A DNA stretch of 51,765 nt. Source: Cellulosimicrobium composti. GTDB taxonomy: Bacteria > Actinomycetota > Actinomycetes > Actinomycetales > Cellulomonadaceae. The translations under genes were made by a program, and so were the position numbers. Shown one piece after another: positions 7,727 to 17,549 of the stretch (position 1 is its first letter; every line of letters begins with the position of its first letter). Under the pieces are notes generated by a model. That model saw only the letters and a program-made list of their open reading frames with translations, made no database searches and was not told the origin of the DNA. The stretch spans positions 1 to 51,765 of the forward strand of contig NZ_WMKA01000026.1 in assembly GCF_009711085.1 (NCBI RefSeq), in the 5' to 3' direction.

Positions 7727-8728
7727 GTGGAGGTAGTGCTCGTCGTCGTCGTCGTGGCGTTCGCCCTGGCGTTCGACTACACCAACGGGTTCCACGACGC
7801 CGCGAACGCCATCGCGACCTCGGTGTCCACCAGGGCCCTCACCCCGCGCGCGGCGCTCCTCATGGCCGCGGTCTTCAACCTCATCGGCGCACTCCTGGGC
7901 ACCGCGGTCGCCCAGACGATCGCCGAGGACATCGTCGCCGTGAACGACGTGCCACCCCACCAGGGCCTCGTCATCGTGCTGTGCGGCCTCGTCGGCGCGA
8001 TCACGTGGAACCTCATCACGTGGTGGCTCGGCCTGCCGTCGTCGTCGACGCACGCCATCATCGGCGGCCTCGCCGGCGTGGGCCTCGCGTCCGGCATCAC
8101 GGTCCACTGGGACGCGATCCTCGACAAGGTCGTGCTGCCGATGGTGTTCTCGCCGCTCATCGGCTTCGGCCTCGCGTTCGCCCTCATGGTCCTCGTGCTG
8201 TGGGTCTTCCGGAACGCCGCGCCCGCCCGGGCCTTCCGCCGCTTCCGCATCGCGCAGACGGCCTCGGCCGCGGCGATGGCGCTCGGCCACGGCCTCCAGG
8301 ACGCGCAGAAGACGATGGGCGTCATCGTGCTCGCGCTCGTCGCGGGCGGGTTCCAGGACGACAACACGATCCCGCTGTGGGTCAAGCTCTCCGCGGCGAC
8401 CGCGATCTCGCTCGGCACGTACGCGGGCGGCTGGCGCATCATGCGCACGCTCGGGCGCAAGATCATCGAGCTCGACCCCGCGCGCGGCTTCGTGGCCGAG
8501 TCGGTGTCCGCCGTCGTGCTGTACGCCAACGCGTTCATCTTCCACGCGCCGGTCTCCACGACCCACACCATCACGTCCGCGATCATGGGCGTCGGCGCCA
8601 CCAAGCGGCTCTCCGCGGTCCGCTGGGGCGTCGCCAAGAACATCGGCGCCGCGTGGGTGCTGACGATCCCCGCCGCGGCCCTCGTCGCGGCCGTCGTCTA
8701 CTGGGTGCTCAGCCCGATCCTCATCTGA
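7727..8728 (+). CDS. pit: Low-affinity inorganic phosphate transporter, Pit family
   Basis: 333 aa integral membrane protein with about nine to ten helices. It has the two inverted PiT signatures: FDYTNGFHDAANAIATSVSTRAL near the N-terminus and ALGHGLQDAQKTMGVIV in the middle, plus LPSSSTHAIIGGLAG and its second-half counterpart APVSTTHTITSAIMGVG. Pit proteins import metal-phosphate complexes with protons. The GTG at 7727 has AAGGAG 11 bases upstream, inside the end of the DUF47 gene, so the two are one operon. The 3' end is 6 bases from the convergent mutT1 stop, leaving no room for a terminator outside coding sequence. Confidence 0.96.
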   Translation: MEVVLVVVVVAFALAFDYTNGFHDAANAIATSVSTRALTPRAALLMAAVFNLIGALLGTAVAQTIAEDIVAVNDVPPHQGLVIVLCGLVGAITWNLITWWLGLPSSSTHAIIGGLAGVGLASGITVHWDAILDKVVLPMVFSPLIGFGLAFALMVLVLWVFRNAAPARAFRRFRIAQTASAAAMALGHGLQDAQKTMGVIVLALVAGGFQDDNTIPLWVKLSAATAISLGTYAGGWRIMRTLGRKIIELDPARGFVAESVSAVVLYANAFIFHAPVSTTHTITSAIMGVGATKRLSAVRWGVAKNIGAAWVLTIPAAALVAAVVYWVLSPILI

Positions 8729-8734
8729 CGGCCG

Positions 8735-9772
8735 TCAGTGCAGCGGCGGGGCGACCTTCTCCGCCGCGACGACGCGCGGACCCTTGGACGTCCGCGCCAC
8801 GTGCGCCACGAGCATCTCGCCCGGCTCGAGGAAGGGGTCGTTCGCCGGCAGGGCGTTCGCGACCGCGCGGCGCGAGTGCTGGCCCAGCACGTCGAGCACC
8901 GTCGGCAGCACCGGGCGGTGCGTGCACAGCACCGACGACCGCTCGGACTCGAGGAGCTCGCGCACCGTGCGCGCGACGCGCGAGGGGGCGCGCTCGTGCT
9001 GGGCCTCCGTGAGGTGGTCGCTGCTCAGGCTCGCCAGCCCCGAGGCGCGCGCGTACGGCGCGATCGACTGGGCGCAGCGGTCCCAGCGGCTCGTCACCAT
9101 GGCCTCGACCCCGTACGCCGCGAGCACCGGCACCATCGCGACGGCCTGGGCGTGACCCGCGGGCGTGAGCGGACGGTCCTGCTCGTCGCCGTGCCACGCC
9201 GAGCGCGCGACGGCCTTCCCGTGGCGCGCGATGACCACGACGTGCGTCGCGAGCCGCCCCTCCGCACGCTCGCGCACGAGCGCGTCGAGCGGCGTGCGGT
9301 CGGCCTCGCGCGTGAGGCGGCGCGCGGCGTCGTCGACCGACAGCCACGCCGCGCGGTCGATCTCCTGCGGTGACACCGGGGGCACGGGGGCCCGCGCGGC
9401 GAGAGCGCCGGCGTCGGACCGGCGTGACGCCTTGCGCGCGGCCCAGTAGTGGACCCGCTTCACGCGGCCCTCGGGCGTGAGGTACTGCAGCCCGGGCAGC
9501 GGGACGCCGAGGATCACGGGCTTGCCCGTCTCCTCCGCGACCTCGCGCGCGGCCGCGGCCTGGAACGTCTCGCCCGGGTCGAGCTTGCCCTTGGGCCACG
9601 ACCAGTCGTCGTAGCGCGGCCGGTGCACGAGCCGGACCTGGAGCTCGCCGTCGTGCACGCGCCACACGAGCGCGCCGGCCGACTCGATGACCGGTGCGTG
9701 CGACACGTGCGTCGGGCCGAGCGTGTCCACGAGCGGCACGCCGCTGCGCAGGGCGGAGGAGGGGACTCCCAT
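8735..9772 (-). CDS. mutT1: MutT1-type Nudix hydrolase fused to a histidine phosphatase domain
   Basis: 345 aa with two domains. An N-terminal Nudix domain (about residues 27-160) carries a full Nudix box, G62-x5-E68-x7-REVAEETG ending at G83. A C-terminal phosphoglycerate-mutase/SixA-like domain (about 175-320) has the RHG motif at 183-185, a second His in CTHRPVLPTVL, and an Arg in TSRWDRCAQSI. This fusion matches mycobacterial MutT1, which hydrolyses 8-oxo-(d)GTP and diadenosine polyphosphates, with the histidine phosphatase removing a further phosphate. The ATG has GGGAGG upstream within the ppk stop region. The gap to ppk is 3 bases, so the two are co-transcribed. Confidence 0.93.
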   Translation of the reverse strand: MGVPSSALRSGVPLVDTLGPTHVSHAPVIESAGALVWRVHDGELQVRLVHRPRYDDWSWPKGKLDPGETFQAAAAREVAEETGKPVILGVPLPGLQYLTPEGRVKRVHYWAARKASRRSDAGALAARAPVPPVSPQEIDRAAWLSVDDAARRLTREADRTPLDALVRERAEGRLATHVVVIARHGKAVARSAWHGDEQDRPLTPAGHAQAVAMVPVLAAYGVEAMVTSRWDRCAQSIAPYARASGLASLSSDHLTEAQHERAPSRVARTVRELLESERSSVLCTHRPVLPTVLDVLGQHSRRAVANALPANDPFLEPGEMLVAHVARTSKGPRVVAAEKVAPPLH

Positions 9773-9775
9773 CCG

Positions 9776-12040
9776 CTACCGCCTCCCGGCGAGCCGACGG
9801 CGCTGGCGTTGCACGAGGCTCGCCTGGAGGTCGACGAGCGGGGAGCCGTCGGGGCCTGACTCGGGGCGGTGCCACGTGCCGTCCGCGTCGAGGTGCCACG
9901 ACGCGGTGCGCTCGGACATCGACGCGTCGAGCAGGTCCAGCAGCTCCATCACCTGGTCGGGGTCCGTGATGCGCACGAGCGCCTCGACGCGGCGGTCCAG
10001 GTTGCGGTGCATGAGGTCGGCCGACCCGATGAACACCTCCGGGCCGCTGTCCGGGCCCTCGCCGATCGCCGGGCCGCCGGAGTTCGCGAACGCGTAGATG
10101 CGCGAGTGCTCGAGGAACCGGCCGAGGATCGAGCGCACGCGGACGTTCTCGCTGAGGCCGGGCACGCCCGGGCGCACGGCGCAGATGCCGCGCACCACGA
10201 GGTCCACCTTCACGCCCGCCTGCGACGCGCGGTACAGCGCGTCGATCGTCGTCTCGTCCACGACGGAGTTGACCTTGATCTTCACCCACGCCTCGCGGCC
10301 CTCGCGCGCGGCGACCGCCTCGCGGTCGATGCGCTCGACGAGCCCGGACCGGACCGTGCGCGGCGCGACGAGGAGCCGGTGGAACCGGGACTGCGGCGCG
10401 TAGCCCGAGAGCTGGTTGAACAGGCGCGTGAGGTCCTGCCCGACGTCGGGGTCGCACGTGAGCAGGCCGTGGTCGGTGTACAGGCGCGCCGTCTTGGGGT
10501 GGTAGTTGCCCGTGCCCACGTGGCAGTAGCGCCGCAGGCCGTCCGACTCCTGGCGCACGACGAGCGACAGCTTGCAGTGCGTCTTGAGCCCGACGATCCC
10601 GTACACGACGTGCACGCCCGCCTGCTCGAGCTTGCGCGCCCACGAGATGTTGGCCTGCTCGTCGAACCGGGCCTTGATCTCGACGAGCGCGAGCACCTGC
10701 TTGCCCGCCTCCGCCGCGTCGATGAGCGCGTCGACGATCGGCGAGTCGCCCGACGTCCGGTACAGCGTCTGCTTGATCGCGAGGACCGCCGGGTCGGCCG
10801 CGGCCTGCTCGAGGAACGTCTGGACCGACGTCGAGAACGAGTCGTACGGGTGGTGCAGCAGCACGTCGCGCTCGCGGATCGCCGCGAACACGTCGGTCGG
10901 CGTCGAGCTCTCGACCTCCGCGAGGAGGCGGTGCGTCGTCGGGACGAACGGCGGGAAGTGCAGGTCCGCGCGGTCGAGGTCCGCGATGAGGTTGAGGCCC
11001 GTGAGGTCGAGCGGCTCCGGGACCTCGTACACCTCCTCCTCGATCACGCCGAGCTCGCGCACGAGCAGCGCGCGGATGCGCGGGCTGATCCCGGGCGTGA
11101 GCTCGAGCCGCACCGGGGGACCGAACCGGCGACGCAGGAGCTCCTTCTCCATGGCCTGGAGCAGGTTCTCCGCGTCGTCCTCCTCGACCTCGACGTCCTC
11201 GTTGCGCGTCACGCGGAACAGGTGGCGCTCGCGCACCTCCATGCCCGGGAAGAGGTGGTCGAGGTGCTGGGCGATGACCTCCTCGATCGGGACGAACGAC
11301 GTGGGCCCCCGGTCGGGCGCGGCGGTCTGCGAGGTCGGGGCGCTCGGGCGGCCCCGCGCGTCGACCGCGATGAACCGGGGCAGCAGCGGCGGCACCTTGA
11401 CGCGCGCGAAGTGCTCCTTGCCCGTCGTCGGGTTCGCGACGACGACCGCGAGGTTGAGCGAGAGCCCCGAGATGTACGGGAACGGGTGCGCCGGGTCCAC
11501 GGCGAGCGGCGTGAGGACCGGGAAGATCTGCTTGCGGAAGAACTTGTGCAGGCGCTCCTGCTCGCGCGTCTCGAGCTCGTCCCAGTGGACGAGCGTGATG
11601 CCCTCGGCGGCGAGCGCCGGCTGCACGTCCTCGGCGAACACGCGCGCGTGCCGCGCCATGAGGTCGTGCGCGCGCTCGCTGATCGCGTCCAGCACCTGGC
11701 GCGGCGAGAGCCCGGAGGCCGCGGTGACCGCGATGCCGGTCGCCATGCGGCGCTTGAGGCCGGCGACGCGGACCATGAAGAACTCGTCCAGGTTCGACGC
11801 GAAGATCGCGAGGAACCGGACGCGCTCCAGGAGCGGCTGGCTCGGGTCCTCCGCGAGCTCGAGCACCCGCTGGTTGAACGCCAGCCAGCTCAGCTCGCGG
11901 TCCGCGAACCGGTCGTCGGGGAGCGGACGGAGGTCGAGCTCCGCGCCCACCTGCTCGATCTCCGGCTCCTCCGCGATGTGCTCGGCGATGTGCGCCGCGA
12001 GATCGGGGTCGAGCGTGCGCTGGGTGGACGTGTCGGTCAT
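9776..12040 (-). CDS. ppk: Polyphosphate kinase 1 (RNA degradosome family PPK1)
   Basis: 754 aa, the normal PPK1 length. It reversibly transfers the ATP gamma-phosphate to long-chain polyphosphate. Domain order: N-terminal helical domain with [21 protein letters not shown] and [17 protein letters not shown]; head domain; then two phospholipase-D-like catalytic domains with [49 protein letters not shown], and the autophosphorylated-His region [18 protein letters not shown]. The second catalytic half has [33 protein letters not shown] and [14 protein letters not shown]. The ATG at 12040 was chosen over the much longer open frame because it gives the conserved N-terminus. It lies 60 bases downstream of mshD and overlaps no other gene. 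The upstream gap holds a possible PHO-like site. Confidence 0.97.
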   Translation of the reverse strand: MTDTSTQRTLDPDLAAHIAEHIAEEPEIEQVGAELDLRPLPDDRFADRELSWLAFNQRVLELAEDPSQPLLERVRFLAIFASNLDEFFMVRVAGLKRRMATGIAVTAASGLSPRQVLDAISERAHDLMARHARVFAEDVQPALAAEGITLVHWDELETREQERLHKFFRKQIFPVLTPLAVDPAHPFPYISGLSLNLAVVVANPTTGKEHFARVKVPPLLPRFIAVDARGRPSAPTSQTAAPDRGPTSFVPIEEVIAQHLDHLFPGMEVRERHLFRVTRNEDVEVEEDDAENLLQAMEKELLRRRFGPPVRLELTPGISPRIRALLVRELGVIEEEVYEVPEPLDLTGLNLIADLDRADLHFPPFVPTTHRLLAEVESSTPTDVFAAIRERDVLLHHPYDSFSTSVQTFLEQAAADPAVLAIKQTLYRTSGDSPIVDALIDAAEAGKQVLALVEIKARFDEQANISWARKLEQAGVHVVYGIVGLKTHCKLSLVVRQESDGLRRYCHVGTGNYHPKTARLYTDHGLLTCDPDVGQDLTRLFNQLSGYAPQSRFHRLLVAPRTVRSGLVERIDREAVAAREGREAWVKIKVNSVVDETTIDALYRASQAGVKVDLVVRGICAVRPGVPGLSENVRVRSILGRFLEHSRIYAFANSGGPAIGEGPDSGPEVFIGSADLMHRNLDRRVEALVRITDPDQVMELLDLLDASMSERTASWHLDADGTWHRPESGPDGSPLVDLQASLVQRQRRRLAGRR

Positions 12041-12046
12041 GGGTTC

Positions 12047-12088
12047 ATGGTGGCACCAGTTGGTGAACGGTGCGTGACACGCGTCACG
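12047..12088 (-). promoter_or_regulatory. Inverted repeat and PHO-like unit upstream of ppk
   Basis: In the 59-base mshD-ppk gap, CGTGAC-N4-GTCACG forms a perfect 16-base dyad (12073-12088). Nearer the start, the minus strand has GTTCACCAACT (12058-12068), whose first seven bases equal the Streptomyces PHO core, followed by a weak second unit (12047-12057). No good -10/-35 is seen, so ppk may also be read from mshD. Confidence 0.4.
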
Positions 12089-12099
12089 AGGACGCCGGC

Positions 12100-13119
12100 C
12101 TACGCCGCGGTCCCGCGGGTCGTGCGCGCGTACTGGACGTGGACCGCGCGGCGCGTGAAGCCCGCGCGCTCGTAGGTGCGCACCGCGGGCACGTTGTCGC
12201 CGTCGACGTACAGGACCGCCGTCGTGACGCCCTGCGCGGCGAGGTGCGCGAGCCCCGCGGCGGTCAGCAGGCGGCCCAGGCCCTCGCCCTGCGCGGCGGG
12301 GACGACCCCGACGACGTAGATCTCGCCCTCGCGCGCGCCGTCGGGCTGACCCGTGGGGACCTTGGTCCACACGAAGCCGACGAGCTCCGCCGGGCCCGCC
12401 GGCGTCGCGCGCTCCAGGAGCAGCAGGCCCGCGGGGTCGAACCAGTCCTCGCGCGTGCGGGCGTGCAGGTCCGCGACGGTGAGCCGGCCCTGCTCGGGGT
12501 GCTGGGCGAAGGCGAGCGCGTTGGCCCGGACCCACGCGTCGTCGTCCTGGCCGGGCACGAACGCGCGCAGCCGCAGCCCGTCGGGCAGGGTCGGGGCCGG
12601 GTGGTCCGCGGGCCCGCCGAGCGGGCGCTCCAGGACGAGCAGCTCGCGCACGACGGCGTAGCCCGCCCGGGCGGCCAGGCCGCGCGCCGCGGGGAGGTCG
12701 CCGTGCGCCCACACCCGCAGCGGCGCCGGGCCCGGCTCGCCGTCGTGCTCGGCGCGGGACGCGGGGAGGCCGTCGTGCCCGTCGTCGTCGGCCGTGGGCG
12801 GCGGCTCGGCGGCCCGGTCCGCGGCGCTGCCGAGCAGGTGGAACCCGAGCCCCCGGCGCCGGTGCCCGGGCCGCACCACGAGCTCGGCGCTCGGTGCGTC
12901 CCCCCGCTTGTCCACCTGGGCGTACCCCGCGAGCTCGCCCGCGCGCCACGTGAGCAGGTGCACGACGTCGTCCGTCGCGTCGCGCAGGTTGAGCAGCGGC
13001 TGCTCGGACAGGGGCGCGACGCCGTCCTCGCGCTCGGCCGCCGCGGCCAGGTCGTGGACCTGCGCGATCTCGACGTCGTCGATGAGGGGCCCGGTGTGCC
13101 AGAGGATCGCCGTCTCCAC
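12100..13119 (-). CDS. mshD: Mycothiol synthase MshD
   Basis: 339 aa made of two GNAT acetyltransferase domains. It acetylates Cys-GlcN-Ins with acetyl-CoA, the last step of mycothiol synthesis. The N-terminal GNAT (about 1-150) is degenerate but keeps [18 protein letters not shown]. The C-terminal domain carries the acetyl-CoA loop in [29 protein letters not shown] and the family ending [29 protein letters not shown] His/Asp/Gly-rich insert near residues 105-135 is unusual. The GTG at 13119 is chosen as the first residue before [11 protein letters not shown]; the frame upstream is open but not MshD-like. It is the first gene of a probable mshD-ppk-mutT1 run. Confidence 0.93.
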   Translation of the reverse strand: METAILWHTGPLIDDVEIAQVHDLAAAAEREDGVAPLSEQPLLNLRDATDDVVHLLTWRAGELAGYAQVDKRGDAPSAELVVRPGHRRRGLGFHLLGSAADRAAEPPPTADDDGHDGLPASRAEHDGEPGPAPLRVWAHGDLPAARGLAARAGYAVVRELLVLERPLGGPADHPAPTLPDGLRLRAFVPGQDDDAWVRANALAFAQHPEQGRLTVADLHARTREDWFDPAGLLLLERATPAGPAELVGFVWTKVPTGQPDGAREGEIYVVGVVPAAQGEGLGRLLTAAGLAHLAAQGVTTAVLYVDGDNVPAVRTYERAGFTRRAVHVQYARTTRGTAA

Positions 13120-13342
13120 CCGTCCATCTTGCCCCCGGCCGCCCGGCGCGCCGAACGGCGGGGCGCCGACGGGGCGTGCCGAGGGTGCATCCGGGCAGGT
13201 CGGGAAGGTCTGGTGCCGCGTGACGGTTGCCACGTCCGTGAGCGAGCAGCCGTGAGGCGCGGGACCGGGGGACCGCGTCGGTCTGCCCGCGCTCCGCACC
13301 GCGCGGGCGCTCGGCCGGTGACGACGACGGAGGGCGGGGACG

Positions 13343-14674
13343 ATGAGCGCGTGCGCGGTGGGGGACGCGACCGAGGCGACGACGCGGGAGGACGGCGCGC
13401 CGGACGACGCGGCGGCACCCGTCGTCCCGGTGCCGGCCGGGCCACCGGGGTCGGCCGAGAAGCCGGGGCCGACGGAGCCGGCGATCTGGACGCGCAACTT
13501 CCGGTACTACCTCACGGCGCGCAGCGCGGGGCTGCTCTCCTGGGCGATGCTGCCGGTCGCCGTCGCCGCGGGCCTCGTGAGCGCCGGGTACGGGCTCGCC
13601 GTCGCGGGGTACGCGATGGCGTTCCTCGTCGCACCGTTCGCGGGCCTCGTGCTGTTCGGCGGCGTCCTCGCGGACCGGTTCACGGCCCGCCGCATGATGG
13701 TCGTCGCCGACGTCGCGAACCTCGTCGCGCACGTGCTCCTCGCCGTGCTGTTCGTGCGGGGGATCGACCACCTCTGGCACCTGTACGCCCTGCTCGCCGT
13801 CGCCGGGACGGCCAACGCGCTGTTCCAGCCCGGCGCGGCGTCCACGGTCCCGCTCGTCGCCCGGGACGTGCAGGGCGCGAACGGCGTGCTGCGCACGGCC
13901 GAGGCCATCACGGGGCTCGGCGGTCCGGCGCTCGCGGGGGCGCTCGTCGGGTTCGGGTCGACGGGTGCCGTCATGGTGCTCTCCGCGGTCGCGTACGGGA
14001 CCAGTGCGCTGTGCCTGGTCGCGCTGCGGCTCGGCGTCGTGCCCGCGCCGCCCGCCGGGACGGGGCTGTGGCGCAGCCTCGCGGACGGGTGGGAGGCGTT
14101 CCGGTCCCGCACGTGGCTCTGGGGCGTCATCGTCGTGTGGATGGTGTACGCCGTGCTCGCGTGGGGGCCGCAGCTCCCCGTCGCGGCGAGCGTCGTCGTG
14201 CCGGAGCACGGGGCCGGGGCGTTCGGCGTGCTCAGCAGCGCCCTCGGGGTCGGCACCGTCGCGGGCGGTCTGCTCGCGATCCGCGTCAAGCCGCGGCGGC
14301 CGCTCGCCGCGGGCGCCCTCGCGCTCGTCGCCTACCCGCTGTACCCGCTCGGCCTGGTGCTCGGCTGGCCGGTGGGGGCGCTCGCCGTCGCGCAGGTGCT
14401 CGTGGGCGTCGGGGTCGGCGTGTGGGGCGTCATGTGGGCGACGAGCGTGCAGACCCAGGTGCCGGGCGAGGTCCTCAACCGGGTCCACGCGTACGAGGTC
14501 GCGGGGTCCGTCGGCATGTACCCGATCGGCGCAGCGCTCGCCGGTCCGGCCGTCGCCGCGACCGGCACGGACCAGGTGCTCGTGGTGGGCGCCGTCGTCG
14601 GCGCGCTCACCGTCGTCGCGCTCCTTGCCGTGCGCCCGATCCGCACGCTCGAACGCGTCGCCGACCGCACCTGA
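13343..14674 (+). CDS. MFS transporter, enterobactin-exporter-like (DHA3 type)
   Basis: 443 aa with about 12 helices after a hydrophilic, Pro/Ala-rich N-terminal tail of 48 residues. The first helices ([28 protein letters not shown]) and [19 protein letters not shown] (motif A) resemble EntS/DHA3-type exporters, and the later [38 protein letters not shown] segment is typical of that group. The ATG at 13343 follows GGAGGG. It is divergent from mshD across a 223-base gap in which I see no clear promoter. A cluster of inverted repeats follows its stop. The exported substrate is unknown; no siderophore genes are nearby. Confidence 0.9.
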   Translation: MSACAVGDATEATTREDGAPDDAAAPVVPVPAGPPGSAEKPGPTEPAIWTRNFRYYLTARSAGLLSWAMLPVAVAAGLVSAGYGLAVAGYAMAFLVAPFAGLVLFGGVLADRFTARRMMVVADVANLVAHVLLAVLFVRGIDHLWHLYALLAVAGTANALFQPGAASTVPLVARDVQGANGVLRTAEAITGLGGPALAGALVGFGSTGAVMVLSAVAYGTSALCLVALRLGVVPAPPAGTGLWRSLADGWEAFRSRTWLWGVIVVWMVYAVLAWGPQLPVAASVVVPEHGAGAFGVLSSALGVGTVAGGLLAIRVKPRRPLAAGALALVAYPLYPLGLVLGWPVGALAVAQVLVGVGVGVWGVMWATSVQTQVPGEVLNRVHAYEVAGSVGMYPIGAALAGPAVAATGTDQVLVVGAVVGALTVVALLAVRPIRTLERVADRT

Positions 14675-14691
14675 CGCGTAGCCGCCGCTGG

Positions 14692-14778
14692 ACCCCGTGC
14701 GGCGAGCACGGGGTTGCGTGCCGTCGAGCACGGGGTTGCTGTCGTGATGGCGGCGACAACGACAGCAACCCCGTGTTC
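14692..14778. repeat. Inverted-repeat cluster with GCACGGGGTT core
   Basis: Two hairpins share one core. The first pairs 14692-14700 with 14706-14714 (9 bp, 5-base loop). The second pairs 14726-14745 with 14759-14778 (19 of 20 bases, 13-base loop). The motif GAGCACGGGGTTG occurs twice forward (14704 and 14726) and its complement twice. It can terminate the upstream MFS transcript, but the repeated motif suggests a REP-like element. Confidence 0.7.
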
Positions 14779-14827
14779 GGCTGCCGGGGTGGGGAAGGTT
14801 CCGGGGGTCCGGGTCGTTGTGCCGGGC

Positions 14828-16048
14828 GTGAGCGGACGAGAGACGGGGACCGGACGCGCGTGGTCGGACGACGCCGTGCGGGACGTCGTGGTGATCGGCG
14901 CCGGCCAGGCGGGGCTGTCCGCGGCGTACCACCTGCGGCGGGTCGGGCTCGACCCGCTCGTGCTCGACGGCGGACGCGGACCGGGCGGCGCGTGGCAGGA
15001 CCGCTGGGACTCGCTGACGATGGCCGAGACCCACGCCGTGCACGACCTGCCCGGCGTCCCGCTGCCCGCCGGTGACCCGGACGAGCGCGCGAACGTCGCA
15101 GTCCCGCGCTACTACGCCGCGTACGAGCGGGAGAACGACCTGCGCGTCGTGCGGCCCGTCACCGTGCACGAGGTGGCGCAGGACCCCGACGACCCCGCGC
15201 TGCTGCGCGTCCGGGCGACGGTCGGCACCGGGCCCGACGCGCGCGAGCGCACCGTGCGCACGCGCACCGTCGTCAACGCGACCGGCACGTGGACACGGCC
15301 GTTCTGGCCGCGCTACCCCGGGATGGAGACGTTCCGCGGGCGCCAGCTCCACACGCACGACTTCCGGGCCGCCGAGGACTTCGCGGGGCAGCACGTCGTG
15401 GTCGTCGGGGGCGGCGCGTCCGCGACGCAGCTGCTCCTGCAGGTGGCCCCGCACGCGTCGGGGACCACGTGGGTGACGCGGCGCGAGCCCGTGTGGGTCG
15501 AGGAGGAGTTCTCGCCGGAGCTCGGGCGCGCCGCCGTCGCGCGGGTCGCCGAGCGCACGTCCGCCGGGCTCCCGCCGGGGAGCGTCGTCTCCGTGACGGG
15601 ACTGCCCCTCACGCCGCGGTACCGCGCGGGGATCGCGAGCGGGGTCCTGCGGCGGCGGCCGATGTTCGCGCGCGTGACGGCCACGGGCGTCGAGTGGGAG
15701 CCGGGCGCGAACGACGACGGGCTGCTGTTCCAGCCGGCCGACGTCATCCTCTGGGCGACGGGCTTCCGCGCGGCGCTCGACCACCTCGCCCCGCTCGGGC
15801 TGCGCGAGCCCGGCGGCGGGATCGTCCTCGACGGCACGACGGCGGCCCGCGACCCCCGCGTCCAGCTCGTCGGCTACGGGCCGAGCGCGTCCACGATCGG
15901 CGCCAACCGTGCCGGTCGCGAGGCTGCGCGCGGCGTGCTCCGCGCGCTCGGCGCGACGCCGGGCCGCGGCACGGACCCTCGCCGGGAGGCCGAGGGTGCA
16001 CCCGCCGGACCGCCGTCGGCAGGATCGCGACGGCCGGTGGCGGCCTAA
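14828..16048 (+). CDS. Flavin-containing monooxygenase-like FAD/NAD(P)H oxidoreductase
   Basis: 406 aa from the GTG at 14828, the nearest start before the FAD-binding fold; the frame continues upstream into the inverted-repeat region, so the start is uncertain. The FAD motif GAGQAG lies in [21 protein letters not shown], and a second Rossmann motif, GGGASATQ, follows at the centre. [14 protein letters not shown] segment (FMO/CzcO type) and the late [18 protein letters not shown] (ATG motif) complete the family pattern. The C-terminal 30 residues are low complexity. Likely oxidises a soft nucleophile or ketone substrate, or acts as a flavoprotein in trafficking of metal or sulfur compounds; the substrate is unknown. 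Confidence 0.85.
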   Translation: MSGRETGTGRAWSDDAVRDVVVIGAGQAGLSAAYHLRRVGLDPLVLDGGRGPGGAWQDRWDSLTMAETHAVHDLPGVPLPAGDPDERANVAVPRYYAAYERENDLRVVRPVTVHEVAQDPDDPALLRVRATVGTGPDARERTVRTRTVVNATGTWTRPFWPRYPGMETFRGRQLHTHDFRAAEDFAGQHVVVVGGGASATQLLLQVAPHASGTTWVTRREPVWVEEEFSPELGRAAVARVAERTSAGLPPGSVVSVTGLPLTPRYRAGIASGVLRRRPMFARVTATGVEWEPGANDDGLLFQPADVILWATGFRAALDHLAPLGLREPGGGIVLDGTTAARDPRVQLVGYGPSASTIGANRAGREAARGVLRALGATPGRGTDPRREAEGAPAGPPSAGSRRPVAA

Positions 16049-16088
16049 GGGCTCGTCACGGCGGTCCGCCCGGGCCTACCGTGCCGGG

Positions 16089-17501
16089 GTGAGCACCGAG
16101 CACCCCGCCGAGCGGTCCCCCGCCCCTCCCGGGCCGTCCGACGTCCCCGGCCTCCCGAGCCAGCGCCGCACCCTCACCACGCTCGCCGCGACGCAGGTCC
16201 TCTCGGGCGTCGGCGTCGCGAGCGGCATCGCCGTCGCGCCGCTCGTCGCGTCCGCGCTCTCCGGCTCCGACGCGATCGCCGGGCTCACGTCGACCGCCGG
16301 CGTCGTCGGTGCCGCGCTCGTCGCCCTGCCGCTCGCGGACGTCGCCGGTCGGCGCGGGCGACGGCCGTCGCTGCTGCTCGGGTTCGGCGTCGCGGCCGGA
16401 GGAGCGGTCCTCGCGACGGTCGCCGTGCTCGTGGGCTCGTGGCCCCTGCTCGTCGTCGCGATGCTGCTGTTCGGCTCGGGCGCGGCCGCCGGGCTCGCGT
16501 CGCGCTTCGCCGCCACGGACCTCGCGACGCCCGAGCGGCGCGCTCGTGACCTGTCGGTCGTCGTGTGGGCGACGACCGTCGGCTCCGTCGTCGGGCCCAC
16601 CCTCGCCGGCGCGGCCGACCGCGTCGCCGGGCCCGTGCTCCGCCTCGGCGAGGACGCGCACGCGGGGCACGGGGCGTCCGGGCCGAGCGCCGCCCCCTTC
16701 GTGCTCGCGTCCGTCGCGTTCGTGCTCGCCGCGGCCGTCGTCGCGGTGTGGCTGCGACCCGACCCGCTGCTCGCGTCCCGCGCGGCGACGGCGGTCCCCG
16801 ACCGCGGCACCGCGACGGCGACCCCGGACCGCACCGCCACCGCTCCGGACCGCGGCACCGCGACGGCAGGGCCCGGTGGCGCGCCCGCGCCGGCCGCGTC
16901 GTGGCGCGCGGGACTGAGCGCGGGCTGGGCCGTCGTGACGGCGAGCCCCACCGCGCGTCTCGCGCTCGGCGCGATCGTGCTCAGCCACCTCGTCATGGTC
17001 GGGCTCATGTCCATGACGCCCGTGCACATGAACCACGGCGGCGCGACGCTCCAGGTCGTCGGGCTCGTCATCAGCGCGCACATCGCGGGCATGTACGCCC
17101 TGAGCCCCGTCGTCGGGTGGCTCGCGGACCGGGTCGGGCACGCGCGCATGCTGTTCGTCGGGGCGGCGCTGCTGCTCGCGGCCGCCGTCGTCGTGGCGGG
17201 CGCGCCCGGCGAGGACTCCGCGCGGCTCACGGTCGGCCTCGTGCTCCTCGGGCTCGGTTGGTCGTGCGGGCTCGTCGCGGGGTCCGCGCTGCTGGTCGAC
17301 GCCACGCCCGCGCCGTCGCGCACGTCCGTCCAGGGCCTGTCCGACCTCTCGATGAACGCCGGCGGTGCCGTCGGCGGCATCCTCGCGGGCGCGATCATCG
17401 GGTTCTCGTCGTACGGCGCGCTCGCGTGGGGTGCCGCCGTGCTCGTCGTCGCCTGCGTGGTCGCCGCCGTCCCGCTCGCGCGGCGGGCCGCGCTGCGCTG
17501 A
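16089..17501 (+). CDS. MFS transporter with Thr/Ala repeat linker
   Basis: 470 aa, about 12 helices. The first half has SGVGVASGIAVAPLVASALSGSDAIAGLTST and DVAGRRGRRPSLLLGF (motif A). The second half has the MSMTPVHMNHGG turn and VVGWLADRVGHARMLFVG. The central loop between helices 6 and 7 contains a near repeat, two copies of PDRGTATA separated by a TPDRTATA version, probably slippage-derived. The GTG at 16089 is the first start after the upstream gene's stop at 16048 and lies before STEHPAERS. It may be co-transcribed with the flavoprotein gene (40-base gap). A bidirectional hairpin follows. Substrate unknown. Confidence 0.9.
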   Translation: MSTEHPAERSPAPPGPSDVPGLPSQRRTLTTLAATQVLSGVGVASGIAVAPLVASALSGSDAIAGLTSTAGVVGAALVALPLADVAGRRGRRPSLLLGFGVAAGGAVLATVAVLVGSWPLLVVAMLLFGSGAAAGLASRFAATDLATPERRARDLSVVVWATTVGSVVGPTLAGAADRVAGPVLRLGEDAHAGHGASGPSAAPFVLASVAFVLAAAVVAVWLRPDPLLASRAATAVPDRGTATATPDRTATAPDRGTATAGPGGAPAPAASWRAGLSAGWAVVTASPTARLALGAIVLSHLVMVGLMSMTPVHMNHGGATLQVVGLVISAHIAGMYALSPVVGWLADRVGHARMLFVGAALLLAAAVVVAGAPGEDSARLTVGLVLLGLGWSCGLVAGSALLVDATPAPSRTSVQGLSDLSMNAGGAVGGILAGAIIGFSSYGALAWGAAVLVVACVVAAVPLARRAALR

Positions 17502-17505
17502 CGCG

Positions 17506-17544
17506 CGAGATCGGCACCTCCGACCGAGGTCGGCGCCGATCTCG
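17506..17544. terminator. Bidirectional hairpin between convergent genes
   Basis: Bases 17506-17515 pair with 17535-17544, and an inner stem pairs 17516-17520 with 17526-17530. It sits exactly between the MFS stop (17501) and the stop of the minus-strand pentapeptide gene (17550). Confidence 0.75.
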
Positions 17545-17549
17545 GACGC

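Noticed and set aside
5791-13158. Identical 18-mer (GCCCGGCGCGCCGAACGG) at 5791 and 13141, both in divergent gaps.
   Set aside because: It is almost entirely G/C. At this base composition, by-eye estimation gives about one chance 18-mer match across a window this size, and the flanks do not agree further.
9776-15784. A very long minus-strand open frame extending ppk upstream through mshD, an MFS gene and the flavoprotein gene.
   Set aside because: It is an antisense shadow of the high-GC genes. Only the part from 12040 has PPK1 sequence; the rest is Arg/Pro/Asp-rich translation of opposite-strand codons.
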